From NCBI GenBank assembly GCA_003427395.1, contig BFEA01000344.1, positions 1,402,013 through 1,436,695 on the forward strand: a stretch of 34,683 bases of DNA, in the 5' to 3' direction. Source of the stretch: Chara braunii (lineage: Eukaryota > Streptophyta > Charophyceae > Charales > Characeae). A program made the position numbers and the translations under genes. This document shows positions 21,901 to 30,962 of the stretch, piece after piece. Under the pieces are notes generated by a model. It did no database searches, was not told the DNA's origin, and saw nothing but the letters and a program-made list of their open reading frames with translations. Within the stretch, counting starts at the first letter, position 1. Each line of letters begins with the position of its first letter.

Positions 21901-22250
21901 ACTGGCTGTCGTGTTGAACGCGATGATCTCCCGCCGCGGTCATGTTGAACACGACGATGCATCATCGCATTGCACAACACGACAGGCGCACGAGGCAACA
22001 ACCACCGTCACCGTATTCTCATGACAGCGCGGTCATGTTCAACATGTCCGCGCTCGACCGTTGTCTTGTCGCGCTCGATACCTGTGTCTGCATGACAGTC
22101 GCCGCCGTTGTATTGAAGACGACGATGAGCGACCTCCGACGTGTTGAACACGACGGTGCTTTTGTGGTGAACATGTCCGCGCTCGACCGTCGTCGTGTTG
22201 AACATTACCACCGGCACAACGGCGATCCAACGTGGTCGAGTTCAACACTA
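21900..22250. repeat. Degenerate palindrome-rich repeat (GTGTTGAACAC family)
   Basis: TGTTGAACACGAC and TGTTGAAC variants recur at about 21,913, 21,944, 22,140 and 22,195, mixed with TGTTCAACATGTCC and GCGCTCGACCGT. The core GTCGTGTT-G-AACACGAC is an inverted repeat with a one-base centre. The spacing is irregular. This is the diverged left part of the regular array at 22,250-22,640. Confidence 0.65.
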
Positions 22251-22640
22251 CGAAAGCGACCGTCATCGCATTGAACACGACCGTGGGGCCGTGGGTAGCC
22301 ACCGCGGTCGTGTTCGACATGATGACAGCGACCGTCATCGTGTTGAACACGACGATGTGGTCGTGTCCAGCACGTGGTGTACATGCCCGCGCTCGACCGT
22401 CATCGTATTGAACACGACCGTGGGGTCGTGGGGTGCCACTGCGGTGGTTTTCGACACGATGACAGCGACTGTCATCGGGTTGAACACGATGGTGGGGTCG
22501 GGGGGTGCCACCGCGGTCGTGTTCGACACGATGATAGCGACCGTCATCAGCTTAAACATGACGGTGGGGTCGTGTTCAGCACGTGGCGTACACAACCGCG
22601 CTTCAACCATCATCGTGTCGAACACGACGGTCGTCATGTC
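22250..22640. repeat. About 72-bp palindromic tandem repeat, five copies
   Basis: CGTCATCG marks unit starts at 22,261, 22,332, 22,398, 22,470 and 22,542 (steps of 71, 66, 72 and 72). Each unit carries a TTGAACACGA word and most carry a GTGTTCGACA-like word, so a unit folds on itself. Long ORFs on both strands through this block, including a 345-codon one ending at 23,232, are repeat translations and not genes. Confidence 0.85.
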
Positions 22641-22990
22641 GGACTCGATGATGGACGGCTCTGCGAACGGTGGGAGAAATTTTGTTGACGTCCTGAAAAA
22701 CCACGAACGACGAATAATGGAAGGGGATGGGCGCGATTGGGGGGTTGGGGGGGGGGGGGGGGGAGATGGGGTTGGCGGGGTGGCGGGGGAGGCGAGGATT
22801 CTGAACTCACCTGGGTCAAAGGAGGCACGAATCGGAGCAGTAACGCAGCTGCCGTGGAGGAGCAACGCAACTGTCTGTCGCGTCGATGCAAAGGTGACAC
22901 TGCAACGGCCTTTTTCCGGGGGAGCGATGCAAGCGAAAGACCCTTGGATCCTCCTGCGGGGCCCGTTTAAACAGTCGCGGACGGCACTGG
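22641..22990. other. G-rich block with a 17-G run
   Basis: A run of 17 G at 22,747-22,763 is followed by GATGGGGTTGGCGGGGTGGCGGGGGAGGCG to about 22,796. The many G-tracts could form G-quadruplexes on the plus strand. No gene is seen. The position upstream of the 107-bp repeats and TATA box would suit a promoter or LTR region. Confidence 0.7.
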
Positions 22991-22993
22991 AAG

Positions 22994-23255
22994 TCGAATC
23001 GTCGCCCCCCTTGGCACCGACTCTCACCGCGGCACCGGTTCTCCCCGTACCCGATCCTGGCCCTCAACCGCCGGATCGACAGCCCAGACTTTCCCGGGAT
23101 TCGAATCGTCGCCCGCTTGGCACCGATTCTCACCGCGGCACCGGTTTTCCCCGCACTCGATCCTGGCCCTCAGCCGACGGATCGACGGCCCGGACTTTTC
23201 TGGGATTCGAAAAATCGCTCCCGCGGCACTGATTCCCCCGCGGCACCAGGTCCCG
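22994..23255. repeat. 107-bp tandem repeat upstream of the TATA box
   Basis: TCGAATCGTCGCCC begins units at 22,994 and 23,101, and a partial third starts at 23,207 (TCGAAAAATCGCTCCC). Within units, CGCGGCACCGG and GATCCTGGCCCTCA repeat. The array stops about 40 bp before the TATA box at 23,297. Tandem upstream repeats are typical of LTR or element enhancers, and this role is inference. Confidence 0.8.
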
Positions 23256-23296
23256 AACCCACACCCCGCATTCCTTTGCAGGCCCTCCACATAAAG

Positions 23297-23304
23297 TATA
23301 AATA
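23297..23304 (+). promoter_or_regulatory. TATA box
   Basis: TATAAATA lies in a GC-rich setting directly after the 107-bp repeats. It is about 290 bp ahead of the 34-bp palindromic array and 1.3 kb ahead of the ORF at 24,603. The leader contains a duplicated CTCGCACATCGGAGG word (about 23,402 and 23,447). Confidence 0.6.
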
Positions 23305-23589
23305 GTGGTGTGGGCCCACCATTTCCCATTTTTGCCAGTTTGTCGAGAACAACGGAGCGTTGAGGAGGTTCGCGAAGCGCCCGAAGCCGGCGGAGCACTG
23401 ACTCGCACATCGGAGGCTCGCGCAGAACGCAACGGAGATCCCGCTCGCACATCGGAGGTTCGCCTAGCATCGGAGCGAAGTTTCGAGCATCCGCATCGAA
23501 GGCAGCAGCGGAGACCTCGGAGAACGGTAAACCGCCGTGAAGCAACCACGTGCTGCCACGTGGCATCTCCGCCCATGCAGAGGCCGCCA

Positions 23590-24510
23590 TCGAGTCGAAC
23601 ACGACAATGGCCCGGGGTCATCGTCGAGTCGAACTCGGCAATAACCCGGTCGTTCCGACTCGACAACGGCCTGTGGTCATTGTCGAGTTCGACTCGACGA
23701 TGACCCCGAGCCATTGTCGAGCCGGACTCGACAGCGGACTGGGGTTACTGTCGAGTCGAACTCGACAATGGACCGGGGTCATCGTCGAGTCGAACTCGAC
23801 AACGGCTTGTGGTCATTGTCGAGTCGGACTCGACAACGGCTCGGGGTCATCGTCGAGTCGGACTTGACAATGGCCAGAGGCCTTGGCGCTGGTCGACCAT
23901 CGACTTCGACTCAACAGTGGCCAGCCGGTCGTTATCGAGTCGAACTCAACAGTCGGCTAGCAGGGCGTCGTCGAGTCGAACTTGACAGTGGCCAGTAGGG
24001 AGTCGTCGAGTCGAACTCAAAGGTCGGCATGCGCCAAAGCCTCTGGTCGTTGTCGATCAGCGCCAAGTCGTATGGCCATTGAACTCGACAATGAACCGGG
24101 GTCATCGTCGAGTCGGACTCGACAACGGCATGGGTCATTGTCGAGTCGGACTCGACCACGACCCGCGTTCATCGTCAGGTCGGACTCGACAATGACCTCA
24201 GGCGCTGGCCGGCTGTCGACTTCGACTCGACAGTGGCCAAAGGCCTTGGCACTGGTCGGCTGTCGACTTCGACTTGACAGTGGCCAGAGGCCTTGGCGCT
24301 GGCCCGGGGTCATCGTCGAGTCGGACTCGACATTGGCCAGAGGCCATGATGTCGGCCCGGGGTCATCGTCGAGTCGGACTCGACAATGGCCAGAGGCCTT
24401 GGCGCTGGCCGGCTGTCGACTTCGACTCGACAGCGGCCAGCCGACCGTCGTCGAGTCGAACTCGACGGTCGACGACGGCCGTCTGAGCTTTGTCGATTGT
24501 CCGTCATCGA
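23590..24510. repeat. 34-bp tandem array of a 17-bp palindrome plus 17-bp spacer
   Basis: The unit is GTCGAGTCGAACTCGAC (arms GTCGAGT/ACTCGAC) or GTCGAGTCGGACTCGAC (8-bp arms, one-base centre). It is followed by a spacer such as AATGGCCGGGGTCATC. Unit starts at 23,750, 23,784, 23,818 and 23,852 show an exact 34-bp step. Before and after this core, units are longer or shorter because spacers vary (GGCCAGAGGCCTTGGCGCTGG is a recurring alternative). Roughly twenty palindromes can be seen across the block. Translated ORFs rich in Ser, Arg and Thr are artefacts. Confidence 0.9.
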
Positions 24511-24589
24511 GCTCGACTCGACGAACGCGACGATGGATAGCCGCCGATGGAATTTGTCGTCTGATGTGGTCGTCAATCGTTTGTGTGTG

Positions 24590-24602
24590 TAGGACATTCA
24601 CA
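24590..24602 (+). promoter_or_regulatory. Possible splice acceptor before the ORF
   Basis: TTTGTGTGTGTAG ends near 24,592, about ten bases before the ATG at 24,603. If it is used, the palindromic array would lie in a 5'-UTR intron. No matching donor was pinned down. Confidence 0.3.
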
Positions 24603-25475
24603 ATGGCTCACCGCTTCGATTACTCGTTCCCTTCGCATGCTAGCGCGAGGTACATACGAGGTTCAAGGCGGGATACTACTATACTTGGGGCCCGTAGAGA
24701 AGACTTCGACATGGACCCTTGGATGAGCGTTGTGCCCTGTCTTGAAAGGCCCTTCGATGCATGGTCCGAATTAGACTGGGAGAACACCATGAAAGACTGT
24801 CCTTGGGCATCTGATTATCGACTAGCTTCCAGCTAGGAATGGGGGACATTCATCTTCCTCGACCACATCCTCGTGACGAAACACACACCGGTGTTGTCTG
24901 CAATATTTCGTACCCGGGACCTATCTTTATCGTTGACTGCACACAACGTGTCGTGTTCGCCGTGCTTGTGGGGACCATCGGTGAAGGAGGAGTTGCTGGA
25001 CTGTGCGAAACAGAACCATTTTCTAGAGAAATATCCCCTTCCCTTCGAGGACAACTTGACGGGGAGTGTGTCGTACTTCTGCGTGCATGTTGAACTCTGT
25101 CGTTTCTCTTTCGCTACGGTTCTGTGCGTATCGGTAAGAAATAGAAGTAAGACTTCAGGGGAGGCAAGTATTTACGTGTCCAGGAACGAGCTCATCGTTG
25201 ACGGGGACTCGATTATGCTACCGCATGGTTATAGGAACCGTAAGTTTGATGTGAAACTGGCGGGGCAGGTTGACGCACCTCGGCAGTGGGAGGAGGTCGA
25301 GGAGTACGTGACGGTCATTCGAGATGCCATCGGTCGCACTTTAGCCAGAGCATGTGGTTTCGTCCGTGCGCGATACGTGTCTCACTTCTCCGCCACTGTT
25401 ACCCCAAGTAGTTCACAACTCCTAACGTACGGTTCATCCCTGAACGCATTGTACGGTTTCGGGGCAAAACGATAG
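24603..25475 (+). pseudogene. Unknown 290-codon ORF with one in-frame TAG
   Basis: I do not recognise the product. The ATG at 24,603 (CACAATGG, good context) opens 77 codons ending in a TAG at 24,834-24,836. The same frame then continues without another stop to the TAG at 25,475, giving about 290 residues if read through. Composition is protein-like throughout: Trp- and Asp-rich N-terminal part (FDMDPWMS, WSELDWENTMKDCPW), a Cys-containing middle, and a strand-helix pattern at the end. There is no signal peptide or obvious membrane span. It sits between two palindromic arrays and downstream of the TATA box at 23,297. It may be the first ORF of the element that also carries the ParB/methyltransferase ORF 1.2 kb downstream on the same strand (inference). 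The lone TAG may be decay or an unannotated intron edge. Confidence 0.5.
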
Positions 25476-25613
25476 GCGAGATCGTGGGGGAGATCATGGG
25501 ATATGAACAGTGTAGGACATGTCAGCTATTCCGCTGTTCAACAAAAGTGACAACTGAGACTATGTATGCGTGGGAGCGGTGAGTTTGATGTGAGATTGTC
25601 GATGTCGGTTAAA
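25476..25613. other. Spacer with first copy of a short direct repeat
   Basis: CTATTCCGCTGTTCAACAAAAGTG plus ACAACTGAGACTATGT occurs here at about 25,529. Related copies lie at about 25,838 and 25,901. Confidence 0.5.
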
Positions 25614-25621
25614 ACTCTCTG

Positions 25622-25687
<66 letters not shown>

Positions 25688-25695
25688 TGTGAGCG
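25614..25695. repeat. (CT)n(GT)n microsatellite
   Basis: About 25 CT units are followed by about 10 GT units and a GAGA tail. This is a compound microsatellite. Confidence 0.95.
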
Positions 25696-25724
25696 AGAGA
25701 GAGTGATTAGTAACAGGTTGTGCG

Positions 25725-26040
25725 TACTGTTAGTCGCTCGTTGTGGGTGCAGGTTGCATGCCTTGCCAATTGAATGCTTTGAATTGATAATCGATGTACG
25801 CTTTCAAGTGATGTGCCTTGTTGGTAACGCCGCTCCCTATTCAGCAAAAGTGTGAACTGAAACTATGTGCGCGTGGAAGATGAACAGTGCTAGAAATTTG
25901 GGCTATTCACCGAGAGTGTGAACTGCGACTGTGTGTCGATGCCGTTTACATACGTTGGGACCGTTTGTCGCTCGTTTTGGATGCCTGTTGCATGCCTCGC
26001 CAATTGAATGCTCGGATGTAGGCTTTCGATTGATCTGCCT
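25725..26040. repeat. About 237-bp duplicated block
   Basis: GTCGCTCGTT, then GTTGCATGCC-T/C-GCCAATTGAATGC occurs near 25,733 and again near 25,968. It is followed in both by a GATGTA-GCTTTC-A-TGAT word and TGCCTTGTT. The phrase CTATTCA, AGTGTGAACTG, GACT-TGTG occurs at about 25,839 and 25,903. It looks like an old local tandem duplication with internal rearrangement. Confidence 0.6.
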
Positions 26041-26089
26041 TGTTTGATGTGACTTTTGTCAAGATGGCCACCAACGAACGAGTCCAGCC

Positions 26090-26560
26090 TGATCGAGTCG
26101 AACTGTCGTGCTGGCCCGCCACGTTCGAGTCGAACTCGATCGAGTCGCGATCTTCTGGGTCGCGCTGGCCCACCACGATCGAGCTGGCCCGTCATGCTCC
26201 AGTCGAAAAAGATCGCCTGGACTTACGATCGAGTCGAACACGATCGAGTCGACCACGATCGAGTCGAACACGATCGAGTCGAACACGATCGCCTGGACTC
26301 ACCATCCAGTCGAACACAATCGCCTGGACTCACGATCGAGTCGAACACGATCGCCTGGACTCACGATCGAGTCTAACACGATCGTGTTGAATACGATCGA
26401 CACGCACACGATCGCCTAGACTTACAGTCGAGTTCAGGCAAACGCAGCAACTGCGATCGAGTCGAACACGATCGAGCTGGCCCATCGCGCTCGCGCCGAA
26501 CAACATCGTGTTGAGCACGGGCACAATCGCGATCGAATTGAACACGATCGTGGTCGATTC
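26090..26560. repeat. 15-bp / 31-bp ATCGAGTCGAACACG tandem array
   Basis: ACGATCGAGTCGAAC recurs head-to-tail with a 15-bp step at about 26,226-26,286. It then alternates with ACGATCGCCTGGACTC to make a 31-bp unit up to about 26,430. The array decays into GATCGTGTTGAA and CGAACACGATCG words to about 26,560. The core shares GAGTCGAAC with the 34-bp array and GTGTTGAACACGA with the 72-bp array, so all three arrays may be one family. Confidence 0.9.
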
Positions 26561-26689
26561 GAACTCCATCTCCGGGGCTGCCTGGTCACGAAGGAGCTGC
26601 GCTGCCTTACCACTATCTGAAACTTTTCTGCTCCTCATGCCATGCCGACGTTGGGCGACCTTCTGATTTTTGGCTTTGCGGTGATGTGC

Positions 26690-26703
26690 TGTGTTGCTTT
26701 CAG
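26690..26703 (+). promoter_or_regulatory. Possible splice acceptor ahead of the giant ORF
   Basis: TGTGTTGCTTTCAG ends at 26,703, twenty bases before the ATG at 26,724. The pyrimidine tract plus CAG is a good eukaryotic acceptor. It suggests that a 5'-UTR intron ended here. Confidence 0.4.
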
Positions 26704-28334
26704 ATTCGGCAGTGCTGCAAAACATGGAAGGAGAGGGGAAGGCAAGTAAACGACGAGCAAGTAAGAATTCTGGGAGCATGGAACAATCTCCGAAAAAATC
26801 GAAGGGGACACCAGCTGCTGGGGTTGGGAGTCAGGAGGCACCGGGGTCTAAGCGGCAACGCACCCCGGTTCCGAAGGGTGCACCTTCCATGGGCACTCCG
26901 CTGAGTCGTGTTCAGGGCTCTGGACCGGATAAGGCTGTGTTGATGACTGGCGAGCCTGTGGGTCAGGACCGTGTGCCTAGTCCGCAGCAGGGAAGATCTG
27001 CAGTGGAGGTTGTGCCCGGACGTAAACCGTCTGGTGAACGTAAACCCTCTGGTGAAACGGCTATTGCGGGTCGGCAAGACGATGTGCCCGTGGTTGATCA
27101 CACAGACAAGTTCTGGATGCTGGACTTGGTGGGGGAGATCGGACAACCATCGAGTGACCTTGTTCTATATGTGGTCATCAAAGAAAATATTGTGCCGGTT
27201 GGCGGCCTAGTGAGGTGGACTGGACAAAATGCGCCATCTGCAACGTTCGAGTTGACGATGGTCCTCAATGGAAGAGGGGAAAGAATATCGACAGTTAAAC
27301 ATGTCGCTCTTCGATGGGCCAAACACGCGGGGTTTGGAAAGTCGCTGGTTGATGTGTTCAACCCAACAGGGACAGCGAAAGTGAAATTGCCTAACCTCGT
27401 CGACGTCCTCGGGTTTTTCGACAGTAATGTGATCGTCGGCGAAGAGCCGGTTGTGCAATGTCATCCAGAGGACCGCATATCGGAGCCTAAATGCGTGCTT
27501 TCGAAAACCGTGGAGACAGGGCCTTCGATCACGATCCGCGATACACCGCCTGGTCCGAAAGCTGGGCAGATTAAAGAGAAGGGTCCGTGCTGCGGACTGG
27601 TCGTACCGTGAGCCCCTATGAAGATCAGGCCAACGGTGACCAAAGCACCAGTTGCCTTGGGCAGCCGACCGCGCTATGTTGCGGCCACCAAGGGACCTCT
27701 CCCCTTGGTGGGCCAGCATTGCTATGACTACACTATGCCAAGCCGCGCAGAGGAAGCCCATGAGTATTTTGAAGATGAGGATGAAGAGAACAGCGAGGAA
27801 TATTCGAAACGAGTAGGAGGACAAAAACAGTATGCTGCGGGTGTCGGCGGCATGACGAGGCATCCAGGAGAGACAAGTAAAGTAGTTGGACAGGATGAAG
27901 ACAGTGAGCAAACTATGAGCGAATTGGGTGGAGAGGTTGGTCTGGCAGGAGGATATGGGAGCAGCTACGAAGGATGTGAGGGGGATGTGTATCCAACATG
28001 AGGGGGGTTGCACCACGCGACAGTGGTTGTGGCTGGGCATACATATGTTGCAGGGCTCGCTGAGCGAAAGAGGAAGCACAGGCAGGAGAGGATAAGTCTT
28101 ATGGATAGTAAACGGAGTAGGCAAGAAGCGGGTGAAAAAAGACAATTGAAAAAATTGCCCGTGGATGAGGCGGTCCAGCGAACACGGGAGACTAAGGCGA
28201 CCACGAAAAAAAAGCAGCAGCCAAAGAAAAGAAAGGCAAAATGTGGTGTCATGGAAAAGACTTCCGTTTTTCCAGCAGAATAACCACAATCGAATGAAGA
28301 GGCCAAAGGCAAGACAGTTACTAGGCCGCCAAGT

Positions 28335-28832
28335 TTGCGAAATGTGTCATCGGTGACTTTTTTCGGTGTTCTCAGCAAAGGCTTCTTCCTTAAGTTGGAC
28401 GAGCCTGGGAACCAGTGCCCAGACGTGGAATTCATTTCTATCCAGTTCAACAGAATTCTGGATATCTCCGATGGGGAATTCAGATACAATCAATGCTATC
28501 TTGTGCAGCAGACGATTGATGACATTTATGATGCAATGGTTGCATCGGGTGAGGCTGCTATCAGAGAGAGAACGACTGGAGCTGCCGGTGTGAATGTTTG
28601 TACATTGTATGAAAAACCTGTCCTTTTGTTGGTTGCCCTCCGTGATACATTGCATACTGACGCTTCAGGGAGGATTGTGAGAGCAAGGAGGGTGTTGCCC
28701 GATGAATTCGACCTCGAATCTGTGAATAAGTATTACTACTACCCTCTTAGCGGTCAGCATAACGTGGCGGCGGCAAGAAGGTGTTTTGTTGAACGCCCTG
28801 ACATCGCACAAGAGCTCCGATTGGATCGCTGA
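28335..28832 (+). other. ParB-like domain within the giant ORF
   Basis: This open segment has the layout of a ParB/sulfiredoxin-type nuclease domain: FRYNQCYLVQQTIDDIYDAM, a variable loop, VLLLVALRD, then YYYYPLSGQHNVAAARR at about 28,730-28,780. The PLSGQHN-x-AAA piece stands where ParB proteins have the G-x-H/R-R-x-x-A motif after a strand. In bacteria such domains bind DNA or nucleotides, and in phages ParB-like domains are fused to methyltransferases. Similarity was judged by eye; a profile search would be needed to settle it. The frame closes with a TGA just after LRLDR. Confidence 0.5.
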
Positions 28833-29910
28833 ACTGCGAGGCCTGTTTATTATCCGGATAAGAACATGGACAATTACTGTACACTGAACACTTTCTAGAA
28901 CGCCAAGGACAAATGGAATACCCCACCGCACCAGATCGTGGTCATCAGGAACATACGGAAGTTGTGGCATAAGTCGAACTGTCCTGAAGTTAAAGGCGGC
29001 TCAGCGGCAGAAGTGAAAAATGCAGATTATAGAAAGTTTGCAGGAGAGGCTCTTCGTTTGACAGGGATTCGTAATTTGGTTGACATGTCCCTTACTAGTT
29101 AATGGAGCGGCCAGTGGTCTGACGCCCTTGGGCCCTACATGTTGTTGCCAAGGGCGACAGATGACGTTTTCAAAAAGGTGAAACAAGTGTACGCCGCTTG
29201 GGAAGCTGGACAATTGTCGGGGAGAGATGCTGTGAAGCCTGCTACCAAACAAGGTGAATCAGGGAAGGCACCGAGGGCTGGATCCGGATTTGAGTTGCAA
29301 GGTGGAGTTAGGTATCCGGTTCACTGGGTTCAGGGTACCAAAAGACCGGGTTACCTCGTGGTTGTGCACGATCCGGATATCAGAGCATGAAAGCCTTTTT
29401 CAGCGCTTGGGAGGCGTGAGCGGCTTCAACTGTTGCGAGACATTCTCACAGGCAATGTACTACTGACTCCTAAGCAAAGTGGAGCTGCTCAACGTGCCGG
29501 AAAACATTCAACGGAGACAGGTGAAGATTGAAAGAGCAATGTTGAGGATTTTTCACTACTTCGTCTTCATTTCCGACCCTCACAGGAAGACGTCAGAGTG
29601 GACGGAACTATTCTTCAACAACCTTTCCGATTTGTTTGATAACTACTGTGATGAAGGATTGACGTCCGAGAGGTGGATTGACCAGCGTCGCCATTTCAAA
29701 GACATGAATTGGGTGCGAACGTTCCCGGCTACATTTGGAGGAGAGAAGGAAAAAGGAGAAGAGAGCTTCAAGAAAACAGCATCACGTGCTGCGAAGTGCC
29801 CCGAAGACTTCGTACAGTTTGTCAACAAGCTGCTGCGCAGATCAGAAACCAGGGGTTCGGAAAGCATAAGAATGCCAGGCACGGCGAAGTATATACATTT
29901 CAAAAAATAG

Positions 29911-30960
29911 AACGTGAACTCTATTTTCATCCCGTTCCAATGGGAACCGAGCGATATTTCAGATGAGATGGATTCCAAGAAAATATATAGAGTCGTCAAA
30001 CTTGACACACGGCCGTCCTGGATTTGTGTCACCCAACCCAGATAGGGGTGTGGACTGAAGAAGTCTTTGATGGTCTGCAGAAGTTCATGGGAAAACTGAC
30101 TGGTGATTATTGGACATTATTATGCTTCGTTCCGCAGTCTTGCGTGTATACATTTTTCAAGCGAGTTACAAGTTGGGAGATTGACATTCACTTTTCTATT
30201 CTAAAGTGGACTCGTCAACAACAAATGAAGACGAAGCATTCATGCAAGGTTGCGAACTTGCCTTTGGAGGACACAAACAGAACGGTTGTCATCATGTACT
30301 CCAACGATGGGGATTATCACCGCAACACTATTCCCTTGCTTGAAGACATTCCAGCAAGCACTCGAGCTGCAGATCGATCATCTGGCGAGCAAGCGGGTGA
30401 CTTATCAGCACTTGTGTGCAGAGAGAGAAGGTCAAAGATGTTGGTTGATGTCGTGGAGAAGAACTTCACGCCCACGAAGTTGAAAATGGCAGGTATGGAG
30501 CCAAGGGAGAAATTTTTGTACGAAGGTATGGAAAGGGAGCCAAATGCGGTGTTGGACACATTGGAGCATTTTTGTCCTGCGGATGAGGCGGTTGTTTTCC
30601 TGGGAAGAGGTCATGCGGCGTTGATTTGGGAGTTGTTAAAGAGTCACCGTCATTGCATTATTTTGGAAGGGGAGGGTATGAAGTTCGAGTTTCTCGTTCA
30701 ATTCGTCACCAAGATGGTCAAGAGTGGAGTTTACTTCGCCAAATTTGTTAAGCCGCCTCCTCGACATAATGAAAAGCGTGATCTCGTCTACAAAGTCGGC
30801 CAAAACATCGTCAACATTTGGGAGTTTCTTTTCGAGACTAAGCCACAAAGCAGAGGGGCACGTGCATATGTCACTAGAAGGCAAAAAATGGAATCACTTC
30901 TGAGGGGGTATCATAAGGCACCGGCGGAGACGGAAGTTGCATTTCTAGACCATTTGGAGG
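29911..30960 (+). other. Beta-class DNA methyltransferase-like region
   Basis: The motif order fits an adenine/cytosine-N4 methyltransferase with catalytic motif IV before the SAM motif I. A D-x-x-PSW piece (LDTRPSWICV at 30,001-30,030) stands for DPPW/Y. It is followed, after the frameshift at about 30,045, by WTEEVFDGLQKFMGKL and YWTLLCFVPQ, the helix and strand that usually follow motif IV. About 180 codons later VVFLGRGHAALIWELLK with HCIILEG (30,591-30,670) matches the F-x-G-x-G motif I strand-loop-helix and the acidic end of the next strand. The DPPY Asp-Pro-Pro is imperfect (extra Thr-Arg), so activity was lost or the motif is variant. Confidence 0.5.
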
Positions 30961-30962
30961 GG

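Larger units (their letters stand above)
26724..30961 (+). pseudogene. Giant ParB-like / DNA methyltransferase-like fossil ORF
   Basis: One ancestral frame can be followed from the ATG at 26,724 for about 1,400 codons. The frame is constant to about 29,470, interrupted only by stops near 27,609, 27,999, 28,281, 28,830, 28,899, 29,100 and 29,388. It then shifts to a second frame (stop at 29,908) and back near 30,045. Order: a basic Lys/Arg/Ser/Pro-rich N-terminus (nuclear-signal-like, KRRASK and KSKGTP); an unknown globular part with KFWMLDLVGEIG and VRWTGQNAPS; an acidic linker; a Lys/Arg/Gln-rich helix (28,020-28,250); a ParB-like segment; an unknown middle; and a methyltransferase-like C-terminus. 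Its end is cut at about 30,961 by a Penelope-like element. The lack of introns over 4.2 kb suggests a mobile or viral-derived gene. It is now non-functional here. Confidence 0.7.

Noticed and set aside
22195-23232. 345-codon plus-strand ORF and a 230-codon minus-strand ORF
   Set aside because: Both are made of the 72-bp palindromic repeat, the G-run and the 107-bp repeat, with no domain-like sequence.
23590-24510. CRISPR-like array
   Set aside because: The spacers are near copies of one another, the repeats are palindromic satellite units, the setting is eukaryotic and no cas gene is present.
27207-28289. 360-codon minus-strand ORF
   Set aside because: It is antisense to the giant ParB/methyltransferase frame. 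Its Leu/Ser/Phe/Cys-rich composition is the mirror of the charged plus-strand coding.
26724-29390. Alternative genetic code or programmed readthrough explaining the in-frame stops
   Set aside because: All three stop codons appear in the frame and frameshifts follow, which is ordinary pseudogene decay.
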